DNA from: Actinomycetota bacterium
Lineage (GTDB): Bacteria > Actinomycetota > Acidimicrobiia > Spongiisociales > ZC4RG35
Length of the DNA: 5,092 nt
NCBI GenBank assembly: GCA_027296205.1
Contig: JAPUJM010000227.1
Coordinates: 1-5,092, forward strand
Direction: 5' to 3'
Position 1 is the first letter of the stretch. The number at the start of each line of letters is the position of its first letter. Under the pieces are notes generated by a model, which was not told the origin of the DNA, ran no database searches, and saw nothing but the letters and a program-made list of their open reading frames with translations. A program made the translations under genes and the position numbers. This document shows, piece by piece, positions 1-5,092 of this stretch.

Positions 1-1
1 T

Positions 2-85
2 CTAGAAGGCGTTGGCCACTACTGCCATGAGGACGCGCCTGAGGAGGTAGCAAAACTGATCGATGAGTTCCTCCAGAAGACCTGA
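2..85 (+). CDS. Alpha/beta hydrolase, haloalkane-dehalogenase type, C-terminal fragment
   Basis: This is the 3' end of a gene entering from the left; 27 codons remain before the TGA at 83-85. The peptide begins LEGVGHYCHEDAPEEVAKL and ends in EFLQKT. The pattern Gly-x-Gly-His-x3-(His/Gln)-Glu-Asp-x-Pro-Glu followed by a closing amphipathic helix is the hallmark C-terminus of alpha/beta hydrolases of the haloalkane dehalogenase and epoxide hydrolase group. The His at codon 6 (17-19) would be the catalytic histidine that activates the water attacking the covalent ester intermediate. The nucleophile and the rest of the fold lie outside the window, so the substrate cannot be named. The stop codon sits 8 bases before a structured attC-like element, as in integron cassettes. 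Family assignment is good; dehalogenase rather than another alpha/beta hydrolase is inference. Confidence 0.75.
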   Translation, partial: LEGVGHYCHEDAPEEVAKLIDEFLQKT

Positions 86-93
86 CTTTCGCG

Positions 94-149
94 ACATAAC
101 AAGGCGTTGCACCGGAGCTGGCTCGTTTTCCCATTTTGCAATGTTGTTT
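94..149 (+). other. attC-like folded element (candidate integron recombination site, degenerate)
   Basis: Bases 94-100 (ACATAAC) match 6 of 7 positions of the attC R'' consensus RYYYAAC. The following AAGGCGTTGCACCGGA has the look of the L'' half of environmental attC sites. On the other side, TGCAAT (137-142) pairs with GTTGCA (106-111) through one G-T wobble. GTTGTTT (143-149) keeps the GTT core of R' but only 5 of 7 consensus positions. AAC 98-100 pairs with GTT 143-145. A small GAGC-TG-GCTC palindrome sits in the loop. The site begins 8 bases after the hydrolase stop codon, where a cassette attC belongs. Against this, R' is poor and the usual spacer between L' and R' is missing. It could be a decayed site, or simply a hairpin between the converging hydrolase and DUF1330 genes. 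Confidence 0.35.
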
Positions 150-163
150 CCTGCATCCATCGT

Positions 164-481
164 TCAAGCGAGCGAGTGTTTCGCGTCGACCTCCCACTCC
201 CCAATGATGGTCTCGTCCCTCACTGAGGTCTCGAAGAGCCGCCCCCTGATCTCCCGATAGGCTTCATCGTCGAAGAAGCGGTCCTGGGCCTGCCGATTCG
301 GAAAGTAGATGACGAAGACGCGGTTGATCTCGTGTCCGGCTGAGTTTCTCAGGGTCTTGCCGATCGTGAAATCATAGCGAAACCCACCGCCGATTCGTTC
401 CAGCAACGGGGACATGGCGTCTCGGTAGGCTTGGTATCCATCGTCGTCCGAAACGTCCAACCCCATCAGTGTCTCTCTCAT
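164..481 (-). CDS. DUF1330 family protein (dimeric alpha+beta barrel)
   Basis: This small cytosolic protein has 105 residues, the usual size of the family. Recognisable features are the YQAYRDAMSPLLERIGGGF segment (about residues 16-34), matching the family pattern Tyr-x2-Tyr-...-Pro-...-Gly-Gly, and the core strand NRVFVIYFPNRQAQDRFF (53-70). The latter corresponds to the family's (I/V)-x-F-P-(S/N)-x-x-x-A/Q-x-x-(W/F)-(Y/F) signature and is followed by EAYREIR. The fold is a ferredoxin-like alpha+beta barrel related to stress-responsive and monooxygenase-like small proteins; no biochemical activity is established for the family. A longer frame begins at 529, but the ATG at 479-481 is preferred because GGGAG lies 8 bases upstream of it. 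The gene follows the Old Yellow Enzyme gene on the same strand after 66 bases and is probably cotranscribed, suggesting an accessory role. Domain assignment is confident; function is unknown. Confidence 0.85.
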   Translation of the reverse strand: MRETLMGLDVSDDDGYQAYRDAMSPLLERIGGGFRYDFTIGKTLRNSAGHEINRVFVIYFPNRQAQDRFFDDEAYREIRGRLFETSVRDETIIGEWEVDAKHSLA

Positions 482-489
482 GGATTCTT

Positions 490-494
490 CTCCC
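490..494 (-). promoter_or_regulatory. Ribosome binding site deciding the DUF1330 start
   Basis: Read on the minus strand, GGGAG lies 8 bases before the ATG at 481-479. It supports this start over the in-frame ATG 16 codons further upstream at 529, which would extend into the spacer after the oxidoreductase gene. Confidence 0.6.
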
Positions 495-547
495 GATTGT
501 CGACGTTCGAGTTCCTTGAGTTCCAACACACACGATTCTCTGCCGTG

Positions 548-1729
548 TCACCGCCACCGTTGGTCTACGCAAGGCATGGGCACCTCGCCGCGCTCTTGTT
601 CGAGCGACGGGTAGTCAGTGTAGCCTTTCGCCCCACCGCCATAGTAGGTCGTCGGGTCGTCGGCGTTCAGGTTGGCACCGAGTCGGAACCGGAGTGGTAG
701 GTCAGGATTCGCGAGAAACTTCCGCCCAAATACAATCAGATCCGCCTTGCCGTCTTCTACCCACGCCTCGGCTTCGTCAAGATCAAACCCGCCGGCGACG
801 ATCAGCGTGCCTTCGTATTTGTCGCGGATCAATTGCATCATCGATTGCGCTTCAGGATCGTCCCAGGATTCGTTTTCAGCTTCGGGGAAGCGCGGCCTTA
901 CGACGTGGAGATAGGCGAGGTCATAGTCGTTGAGCCTCTCGACGACGTAGCCAAAGATGGCCTCCGGATCATCGTCGGCCATGTCGTTAAAGGCTCCGAG
1001 GGGTGAGAGGCGGACGCCAACGCGGTCGGGATCCCAGACTTCGTTCACAGCTTCGATGACGTCCAGCAGGAGCTTCCCGCGGTTCTGCACCGAGCCTCCA
1101 TATTCGTCGGTGCGACGGTTACTCGCTGTCTGGAGGAACTGGTCGAGGAGGTACCCGTTTGCCGCGTGGACCTCTACGCCGTCAAAACCTGCGGCAAGGG
1201 CGTTTTCCGCCCCGCGCACGAACTGTTGGACGAGGTACGGCATCTCCTCAAGCTGTAGGGCGCGTGGTGTCACAAAGGGCGCGAACGCAGCTTCGCCGTT
1301 CTCGTTCTCGATGAACGCCTCCCCGGAAGGCGTGATCGGCGACGGCGCCACCGGAGGCATACGATCGGGCTGCAACGAAGGGTGAGAAATCCGCCCAACG
1401 TGCCAGAGCTGTAAGAAGATCCGGCCACCGGCTCTGTGAACCGCATCGGTAACCAACCGCCATCCCGCGACCTGCTCGGCGGTGTGGATGCCCGGTGTCC
1501 AGGCGTAGCCTTGGCCCTGTTGGGAGACCTGCGTGGCCTCGGAAATGATCAGAGCGGCAGACGCACGTTGAGCGTAATGGCAAGCATTGAGGGAGGATGG
1601 AGTGTTGCCTGGCTGCCGAGCGCGCGAGCGGGTCAGCGGTGCCATTACAATTCGGTGGGCCAGCTCATAGCGTCCAACCTGAACGGGCTGAAACATCACC
1701 TCGGTCGCGACCGGTGTGGACGACGACAT
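548..1729 (-). CDS. Old Yellow Enzyme family NADH/NADPH:flavin oxidoreductase (ene-reductase)
   Basis: The protein is a complete FMN-binding TIM barrel of 393 residues, slightly longer than the usual 360-370. It is predicted to reduce activated C=C bonds of alpha,beta-unsaturated carbonyls, or nitro compounds, using NAD(P)H in the cytosol. The N-terminal FMN motif MAPLTRSRA carries Thr33, which tunes the flavin. LQLWHVGR contains Gln107. The active-site motif HAANGYLLDQF (188-198) has His188 and Asn191 for substrate binding and Tyr193 as proton donor, the His/Asn type of yeast OYE1 rather than the His/His type of PETN reductase. NRRTDEYGGS (204-213), Arg240 in GVRLSP, and the phosphate-binding GG (313-314) and FGR (334-336) are in place. 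The C-terminus has the family's YYGGG-x-x-GYTDYPSL and then about 17 extra residues. The start is supported by AGGAGG 5 bases upstream. It is the first gene of a likely two-gene unit with DUF1330. The natural substrate is not evident. Confidence 0.95.
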   Translation of the reverse strand: MSSSTPVATEVMFQPVQVGRYELAHRIVMAPLTRSRARQPGNTPSSLNACHYAQRASAALIISEATQVSQQGQGYAWTPGIHTAEQVAGWRLVTDAVHRAGGRIFLQLWHVGRISHPSLQPDRMPPVAPSPITPSGEAFIENENGEAAFAPFVTPRALQLEEMPYLVQQFVRGAENALAAGFDGVEVHAANGYLLDQFLQTASNRRTDEYGGSVQNRGKLLLDVIEAVNEVWDPDRVGVRLSPLGAFNDMADDDPEAIFGYVVERLNDYDLAYLHVVRPRFPEAENESWDDPEAQSMMQLIRDKYEGTLIVAGGFDLDEAEAWVEDGKADLIVFGRKFLANPDLPLRFRLGANLNADDPTTYYGGGAKGYTDYPSLEQERGEVPMPCVDQRWR

Positions 1730-1734
1730 GACGA

Positions 1735-1740
1735 CCTCCT
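1735..1740 (-). promoter_or_regulatory. Ribosome binding site of the OYE gene
   Basis: A perfect AGGAGG on the minus strand lies 5 bases before the ATG at 1729-1727. It fixes the start and predicts efficient translation. Confidence 0.75.
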
Positions 1741-1773
1741 GCTCTCACGTCTGTGGAGCTGCACTAGGGTTCG

Positions 1774-1787
1774 ATTGACGACTCAAT
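1774..1787 (-). promoter_or_regulatory. Operator-like palindrome upstream of the OYE gene
   Basis: ATTGA-CGAC-TCAAT is a perfect 5+4+5 inverted repeat, 45-58 bases upstream of the oxidoreductase ATG, where a promoter and repressor site would be expected. OYE genes are often controlled by TetR- or MarR-type repressors that sense electrophiles, but no regulator gene is in the window and the arms are short. I find no convincing -35/-10 pair beside it. Treat it as a candidate only. Confidence 0.3.
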
Positions 1788-1875
1788 TTTCGCTTTCGCT
1801 ACAGCCTCTTCACCATTCCTGGCAGGCTCTGTGGCCCAGGAGGCTCAAAGGCCACCAAGTGATTCAAGTATCTCA

Positions 1876-1950
1876 GTCGCAGGGGCAAAAGAAGCGACCC
1901 CGAGGCAATGGGGCCCTCGGGGCCGATGCCTCTTCTTTCTTACCTGCGAC
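1876..1950. other. 75-base multi-stem inverted repeat (structured RNA, bidirectional terminator or mobile-element end)
   Basis: Three nested perfect stems total 23 base pairs. The outer GTCGCAGG (1876-1883) pairs with CCTGCGAC (1943-1950). The middle AAAGAAG (1888-1894) pairs with CTTCTTT (1932-1938). The inner CCCCGAGG (1898-1905) pairs with CCTCGGGG (1915-1922) around a 9-base loop. A symmetric 4x4 internal loop separates the first two stems and an asymmetric 3x9 loop the next two. On the minus strand the inner GC stem is followed by TCGCTTCTTTTG, loosely like an intrinsic terminator tail, and the plus strand is followed by a pyrimidine-rich tract. It has no attC core bases (AAC/GTT) at its ends. 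It lies 147-221 bases upstream of the OYE start and could be a regulatory leader. Confidence 0.6.
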
Positions 1951-2045
1951 AGTGGTCGGTACAATGTTCTCACTTCACCGAATTTTGCCGAACGCCTGCC
2001 TGGAGACGGAGCGCTGGTTCCCGGTACCCATTGCTGGGGTAGAGT

Positions 2046-2067
2046 TGGGCGCCCGGCGTGGCGCCCA
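2046..2067. terminator. GC-rich hairpin downstream of the copper-protein remnant
   Basis: TGGGCGCC (2046-2053) pairs perfectly with GGCGCCCA (2060-2067) around a 6-base loop. It lies about 90 bases past the minus-strand stop codon at 2159, where a terminator could sit. There is no T-run after it on either strand, so a classical intrinsic terminator is doubtful; the hairpin itself is certain. Confidence 0.35.
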
Positions 2068-2158
2068 CACCGAAGGTTGACCTCCAGCCTCTCTCGCGTC
2101 TCGTGTGGCGTTGGTGCATGGCTCCTGATTTGGCTTCGTGTCGTCGGGTCCCAGGAAG

Positions 2159-2266
2159 TCACTCGACGATGATCGTTCCCGTCATCCCCAGGGAACGGTG
2201 CGGCAAGCAGTAGTAGAGATAGGTACCGACCTCGTCGAAACGGACCTCGAAGGTCTGGCCCCCCCC
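2159..2266 (-). pseudogene. Plastocyanin-like blue-copper domain, C-terminal remnant
   Basis: Reading leftwards from 2266, the frame gives 35 residues ending at the TGA at 2161-2159. They run GGGQTFEVRFDEVGTYLYYC and then LPHRSLGMTGTIIVE. This is the closing half of a type I copper protein. The strand before the site has the typical (F/E)-x-x-G-T-Y-x-Y-Y-C form. The copper ligands Cys (2207-2209), His (2198-2200) and Met (2183-2185) are spaced Cys-X2-His-X4-Met, exactly as in plastocyanin. Such proteins carry electrons in the periplasm. The first His ligand and the N-terminal strands are not recognisable. The same frame stays open rightwards to a TAG at 2500-2498 but has no ATG or GTG before the copper site and does not look like a cupredoxin there. 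No signal peptide is seen. I conclude it is a truncated or rearranged gene. The domain call is firm; its pseudogene status is inferred. Confidence 0.75.
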
Positions 2267-2290
2267 GGCGGTCTGTGTGGCCGTTTCGCA

Positions 2291-2312
2291 TATGGGTACA
2301 CTATGGGTACAC
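2291..2312. repeat. Perfect tandem 11-base duplication
   Basis: TATGGGTACAC occurs twice head to tail (2291-2301 and 2302-2312). Because 11 is not a multiple of three, one extra copy shifts any frame running through it. Removing one copy would join the copper-site frame to the minus-strand frame that starts at the ATG at 2436-2434, giving 88 residues. However, the joined N-terminus does not resemble a cupredoxin and has no ribosome site, so the repair is not proven. Confidence 0.8.
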
Positions 2313-2686
2313 GCACGGTTCGAGTCAGCGAAAGGGAGCAGGCGCCCTCCGAAGCTGCCAGACGCGTCCGTTCTAGCGCCTTGACCCGCAGGACTTTCGT
2401 GGTGCCCGACGTTCCTGTCGTCCGCACGTTGTTCATCTGAGCGGCGTGAGGGAGGCTCTAGGCGTTGCCTGATCGCCGGCCTTCGCGGTGCGGGGGGCTA
2501 CGCCCTGGACCTACTGGCTGGGCAGGGCTACAGGAAGGACGGAACGACCCCCTGCCATTCCGGGCGCTACGCCGCACATGCGCGGAGCGGGCAAGGGTCG
2601 TGTGCTCGTGTTGCCCGAGCTTGCACAGGCACCTGCCAGCATCACCAGCGGAGGCACAAATACCCAGTTGTTAGCGGCGGCCCAAA
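2313..2686. other. Gene-free stretch
   Basis: Open frames on both strands here (for example a plus-strand frame from 2488) show no family resemblance, no convincing ribosome site and composition typical of chance frames in GC-rich DNA. The only structure I see is a 7-base-pair stem CGGGCAA (2588-2594) with TTGCCCG (2611-2617) around a 16-base loop. It separates the copper-protein remnant on the minus strand from the outer-membrane gene on the plus strand, so divergent promoters would be expected here. Confidence 0.5.
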
Positions 2687-2716
2687 TTGCACAGAAGTGG
2701 TATGGACTCCTATGTT
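2687..2716 (+). promoter_or_regulatory. Weak sigma70-like promoter candidate for the outer-membrane gene
   Basis: TTGCAC (2687-2692) and TATGTT (2711-2716) are 18 bases apart, matching 3 and 4 of 6 consensus positions. Transcription would begin near 2723 and leave a leader of about 27 bases before the ATG. Position is good but the match is weak, and the organism's own promoter consensus may differ. Confidence 0.2.
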
Positions 2717-2736
2717 GCCACAGGACGTCTCAGCTT

Positions 2737-2742
2737 GGAGGG
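2737..2742 (+). promoter_or_regulatory. Ribosome binding site deciding the outer-membrane gene start
   Basis: GGAGGG lies 7 bases before the ATG at 2750. It selects this start over the in-frame ATGs at 2702 and 2816. The choice also leaves a complete signal peptide with a basic segment, which the 2816 start would remove. Confidence 0.7.
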
Positions 2743-2749
2743 ACCGCAA

Positions 2750-5092
2750 ATGGATTCCCGACCTACAGATACGGACTCGAGGGCCCCGAAGAGCAATTGG
2801 CTACGACGTGTGTGGATGGCTTCGGCTCTATCGTTGTTTTCGACCATTGTGGTCCCAGGGTTACGGGCTCAGGTGGATCCTCCCCCGCTTCCAACTGACG
2901 ACTCGGTCACGGTCGTTGCCGGCGCGGCCTACGCCGCCGGGGGGCTGTACAAGTCGCTGATGGGCCACGGGTATCGGGAGCTGTGGACTACTCCCATCAG
3001 GGTGGGGGTGGCGGATCTCGCGAGCCTCGGCGGGGGTGGATTGACGCCATTCAGGGTCGGGGGCGGAGCAACCACGACGACACTCCACCTGCGGGGCAGG
3101 GATGGCCAGCGGTATGTGCTGCGCTCGGTGTACAAGTCGCTGCGGGCGTTAGCTGAAGAGTTCCAGGACACGCCGGTGGAGGCAATCCTTCAAGACCAGC
3201 TGAGCTCGTTCCATCCTTCGGGAGCCCCTGTAGTGGCTAGGCTAGTGGAGGCTGTGGGTGTGTTGCATGTCACGCCGCAGCTGCTCGTGATTCCGGATGA
3301 TCCCCGTCTGGGAGAGTTCAGAGAGGAGTTCGCCGGGATGCTCGCGGTCTTCGAGGAGCGACCTGATCACCTATCTGAGGGGCGGCCGGGCTTCGCGGGG
3401 TCACGCCGGATTATCGCTACGGAGGACCTCTTCGACGAGCTCGAGGCGGACCCCCTCAACCGCGTTGAGGTTCATGAGCTGCTCAAGTCAAGGTTGGTGG
3501 ACCTTCTCATAGGAGATCGCGATCGTAGCGCCAACAACCACCTCTGGGCTCGCTTCGATGATGCAGATGGTGGCTACGTCTGGCGGCCGATCCCTCGCGA
3601 CCGCGATCAGGCTTTCGTGCACTTCGATGGCTTCCTCAAAGCTATCGCGCGCCGCGTTGACATTGGCCACCGACTCGTCCGTTTCGGTGATGACTACGCC
3701 AGCATCGCGGCGCTTACGAGGACCGCCTGGGATATCGATCGGAATCTCCTCGTCGGAATTGATCGAGCCACGTGGGATGCCACGGTCCAAGAGGTCAGCT
3801 CCGCAGTCACGGATGAGGTAATCGTCGAGGCGGTTGCCCGCATGCCGAGCGAGCACCGAGCGCTGATTGGGTCAGAGCTGGAGGCGAGCCTTCGGCAGCG
3901 TCGCGATGAGCTTGGCATCGCTGCCTCCGACCTCTACGACATCGTCTTTGGCTATGCCGACATCCACGGCACGGACGCCGACGAGATCGCTGTCGTCGAG
4001 CGAATTGATGGTGGGCGTGTACGGGTCGTTCTCTATCGGAGAGGACCTTCGTCCGAGCCGCAGGGGGCACCCCATTTCGAGAGGACGTTCTCACCGCTCG
4101 AGACGCGGGAGATCCGAATCTACATGCATGGCGGGGCCGACCGTATCCAAGTCGGCGGCAACTTCGATTCTCCGATCACGATACGAGTCGTAGGCGGTGG
4201 AGGTCCGGATGAACTCATCGACTCGTCGGGCATGAGTGGTACCGTCTTTTACGACGGCGGCAACGCCACAGTGACCCAGGGCCGGGGGATCAAGCTGGTG
4301 CGTCGGGACGCGCCCAGGGTGTGGTCATGGTTGGAGGGGTCGCGCATGCTGGATTGGGGCACCAGGTCCGTGCCAGAGCCGAGGATGAGCTACGATGGAG
4401 ACCGCGGGCTCGTGGTCACGATGGGCATCCAGCGCGACCGCTACGGCTTCCTCAAATACCCCTATGCCTCTCGCCTCGAGTTACGGGCCGGAGGATCTCT
4501 GACACGGTCTCAGCCGATCCTAGAGTACCGGCATTACCTCCGAGCCGCGCTTGCCGGAGCGGGTTTGAGATTGCACGCCCGCTTCTCGGGGATCGAAGTG
4601 GTCGACTTCTACGGATTGGGCAACGAAACGGAACAATTAGAATCGTCTAGCTTTTTCGAGGTCGATCAGAAGCAGCTCCTCCTATCGGCAGCGCTCAGCT
4701 TCGGGGATGGCGAGCGCCAGGAGTTCAGCATCGGGCCCGTCTTCAAGCGCGCGTCCTCAGACACCACTGGCACGGCAAGCTTCGTTGCCGAAACCCGTCC
4801 GTACGGCTCGGGCGTCTTCGCTCAGGTGGGCATCGGAGCCAAGGTGGAGCTGGACGGACGAGACCAAACGGGCACGCCGAGCAAGGGTTACTACGTTGCG
4901 GGTGGCGTCAGCCACTATCTGGAGGCCATCGATGTCGAGAGTTCGTTCACCGAGGCGCACGGAGAGGTAGCCGCCTACCTATCTCCGGGCTCGGGCAATC
5001 CTACACTCGCGGTGAGGGTCGGCGGCAAGCACGTTTGGGGAACGTTCCCGTTCCACGAAGCCGCTTTTATCGGTGGTTCGGACAACGTTCGT
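2750..5092 (+). CDS. Exported protein with kinase-like region and BamA/TamA-type outer-membrane barrel (3' end outside window)
   Basis: One frame of 781 codons runs without a stop from the ATG at 2750 to the window edge. Residues 1-40 form a signal peptide: basic NWLRRVW (16-22), hydrophobic MASALSLFSTIVVPG (23-37) and cleavage after LRA before Gln41. Residues about 60-350 include GHGYRELWTTPIRV (72-85), a glycine-rich stretch (94-106), RYVLRSVYK (121-129), GDRDRSANNH (255-264) and WRPIPRDRDQAF (278-289). The last two resemble the catalytic and metal-binding loops of atypical kinases such as CotH and HipA. Residues about 450-500 look like a beta-rich linker. From about 565 the protein has surface-antigen/D15 barrel character, with DFYGLGNE around 619-626 and FIGGSDNVR at the end (773-781). 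The remaining barrel strands lie outside. I recall similar proteins in Gemmatimonadota and Bacteroidota, often with an added metallophosphatase domain, which is absent here. The product probably sits in the outer membrane with a periplasmic domain; its substrate is unknown. Confidence 0.85.
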   Translation, partial: MDSRPTDTDSRAPKSNWLRRVWMASALSLFSTIVVPGLRAQVDPPPLPTDDSVTVVAGAAYAAGGLYKSLMGHGYRELWTTPIRVGVADLASLGGGGLTPFRVGGGATTTTLHLRGRDGQRYVLRSVYKSLRALAEEFQDTPVEAILQDQLSSFHPSGAPVVARLVEAVGVLHVTPQLLVIPDDPRLGEFREEFAGMLAVFEERPDHLSEGRPGFAGSRRIIATEDLFDELEADPLNRVEVHELLKSRLVDLLIGDRDRSANNHLWARFDDADGGYVWRPIPRDRDQAFVHFDGFLKAIARRVDIGHRLVRFGDDYASIAALTRTAWDIDRNLLVGIDRATWDATVQEVSSAVTDEVIVEAVARMPSEHRALIGSELEASLRQRRDELGIAASDLYDIVFGYADIHGTDADEIAVVERIDGGRVRVVLYRRGPSSEPQGAPHFERTFSPLETREIRIYMHGGADRIQVGGNFDSPITIRVVGGGGPDELIDSSGMSGTVFYDGGNATVTQGRGIKLVRRDAPRVWSWLEGSRMLDWGTRSVPEPRMSYDGDRGLVVTMGIQRDRYGFLKYPYASRLELRAGGSLTRSQPILEYRHYLRAALAGAGLRLHARFSGIEVVDFYGLGNETEQLESSSFFEVDQKQLLLSAALSFGDGERQEFSIGPVFKRASSDTTGTASFVAETRPYGSGVFAQVGIGAKVELDGRDQTGTPSKGYYVAGGVSHYLEAIDVESSFTEAHGEVAAYLSPGSGNPTLAVRVGGKHVWGTFPFHEAAFIGGSDNVR

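Larger units (their letters stand above)
1730..2158. other. Gene-free spacer with strong inverted repeats
   Basis: No frame here gives a recognisable protein; the open frames on both strands have no family features or good ribosome sites. The stretch holds the OYE ribosome site and operator-like palindrome at its left end, a small GTGGCC/GGCCAC hairpin (1831-1836 with 1850-1855), the large folded element at 1876-1950 and the GC hairpin at 2046-2067. It lies between the start of the OYE gene and the end of the copper-protein remnant, so on the minus strand it is both a leader and a downstream region. Confidence 0.6.

Noticed and set aside
1..6. TCTAGA at the first base of the window
   Set aside because: It is an XbaI recognition site and could mark a clone end, but one hexamer at an arbitrary window edge proves nothing.
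1876..1950. Reading the 75-base inverted repeat as an attC site
   Set aside because: Its ends are GTCGCAGG and CCTGCGAC, with no AAC/GTT core, and the loops do not match the attC plan.
1987..2050. A second attC-like pair, GCCGAAC (1987-1993) and GTTGGGC (2044-2050)
   Set aside because: The end boxes match the R''/R' consensus and the 64-base length fits, but the interior does not fold into paired L''/L' arms, so the match is probably chance.
1436..2080. A 214-codon plus-strand open frame
   Set aside because: It runs antisense through the start of the well-supported OYE gene and through the 75-base inverted repeat, and its translation shows no family features. It is a chance frame in GC-rich DNA.
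1845..2291. A 148-codon minus-strand open frame
   Set aside because: It is the frame-shifted shadow of the plastocyanin-like remnant. The conserved copper-site residues appear only in the neighbouring frame.
2488..2898. A 136-codon plus-strand open frame
   Set aside because: It overlaps the signal-peptide region of the outer-membrane gene in another frame, lacks a ribosome site and resembles no family I know.
1..5092. CRISPR array, tRNA, rRNA, complete insertion sequence or integrase gene
   Set aside because: I scanned for regular repeat-spacer patterns, tRNA-like cloverleaf arms, rRNA words and transposase or integrase motifs on both strands and saw none.

Overview
This is a GC-rich window from an environmental Gram-negative bacterium. 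The last gene encodes an exported protein with a BamA/TamA-like outer-membrane barrel, so the cell has an outer membrane. From memory, its closest sequence style is Gemmatimonadota or Bacteroidota. I could not run a search, so the phylum is a weak inference.

Layout from left to right. (1) Bases 2-85 (+) are the last 27 codons of an alpha/beta hydrolase of the haloalkane-dehalogenase type. (2) Bases 94-149 form a folded element resembling an integron attC site, directly behind that stop codon. (3) Bases 164-1729 hold two minus-strand genes, an Old Yellow Enzyme-family flavin oxidoreductase followed by a DUF1330 protein. Each has a good Shine-Dalgarno site, they are 66 bases apart, and they probably form one transcription unit. 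A 14-base operator-like palindrome lies just upstream of the first. (4) Bases 1730-2158 have no gene but contain a 75-base multi-stem inverted repeat and a second strong GC hairpin. (5) Bases 2159-2266 (-) encode the last 35 residues of a blue-copper plastocyanin-like domain, including the Cys-X2-His-X4-Met copper site. The N-terminal half with the first His ligand is not recognisable in any minus-strand frame, so this is a gene remnant. A perfect tandem 11-base duplication lies next to it. (6) Bases 2313-2749 have no recognised gene, only weak promoter-like signals. (7) From 2750 to the right edge (+) runs one long open frame of 781 codons. It encodes a signal peptide, a region with kinase-like motifs, and the first part of an outer-membrane beta-barrel. 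The gene continues beyond the window.

The OYE and DUF1330 proteins may act together in electrophile or xenobiotic reduction. The hydrolase end, attC-like element, degraded cupredoxin gene and hairpin-rich spacers suggest a rearranged accessory region. The most interesting items are the kinase-like region fused to a barrel in the last gene, the 75-base structured element and the attC-like site. No complete, clearly new multi-gene system is visible.
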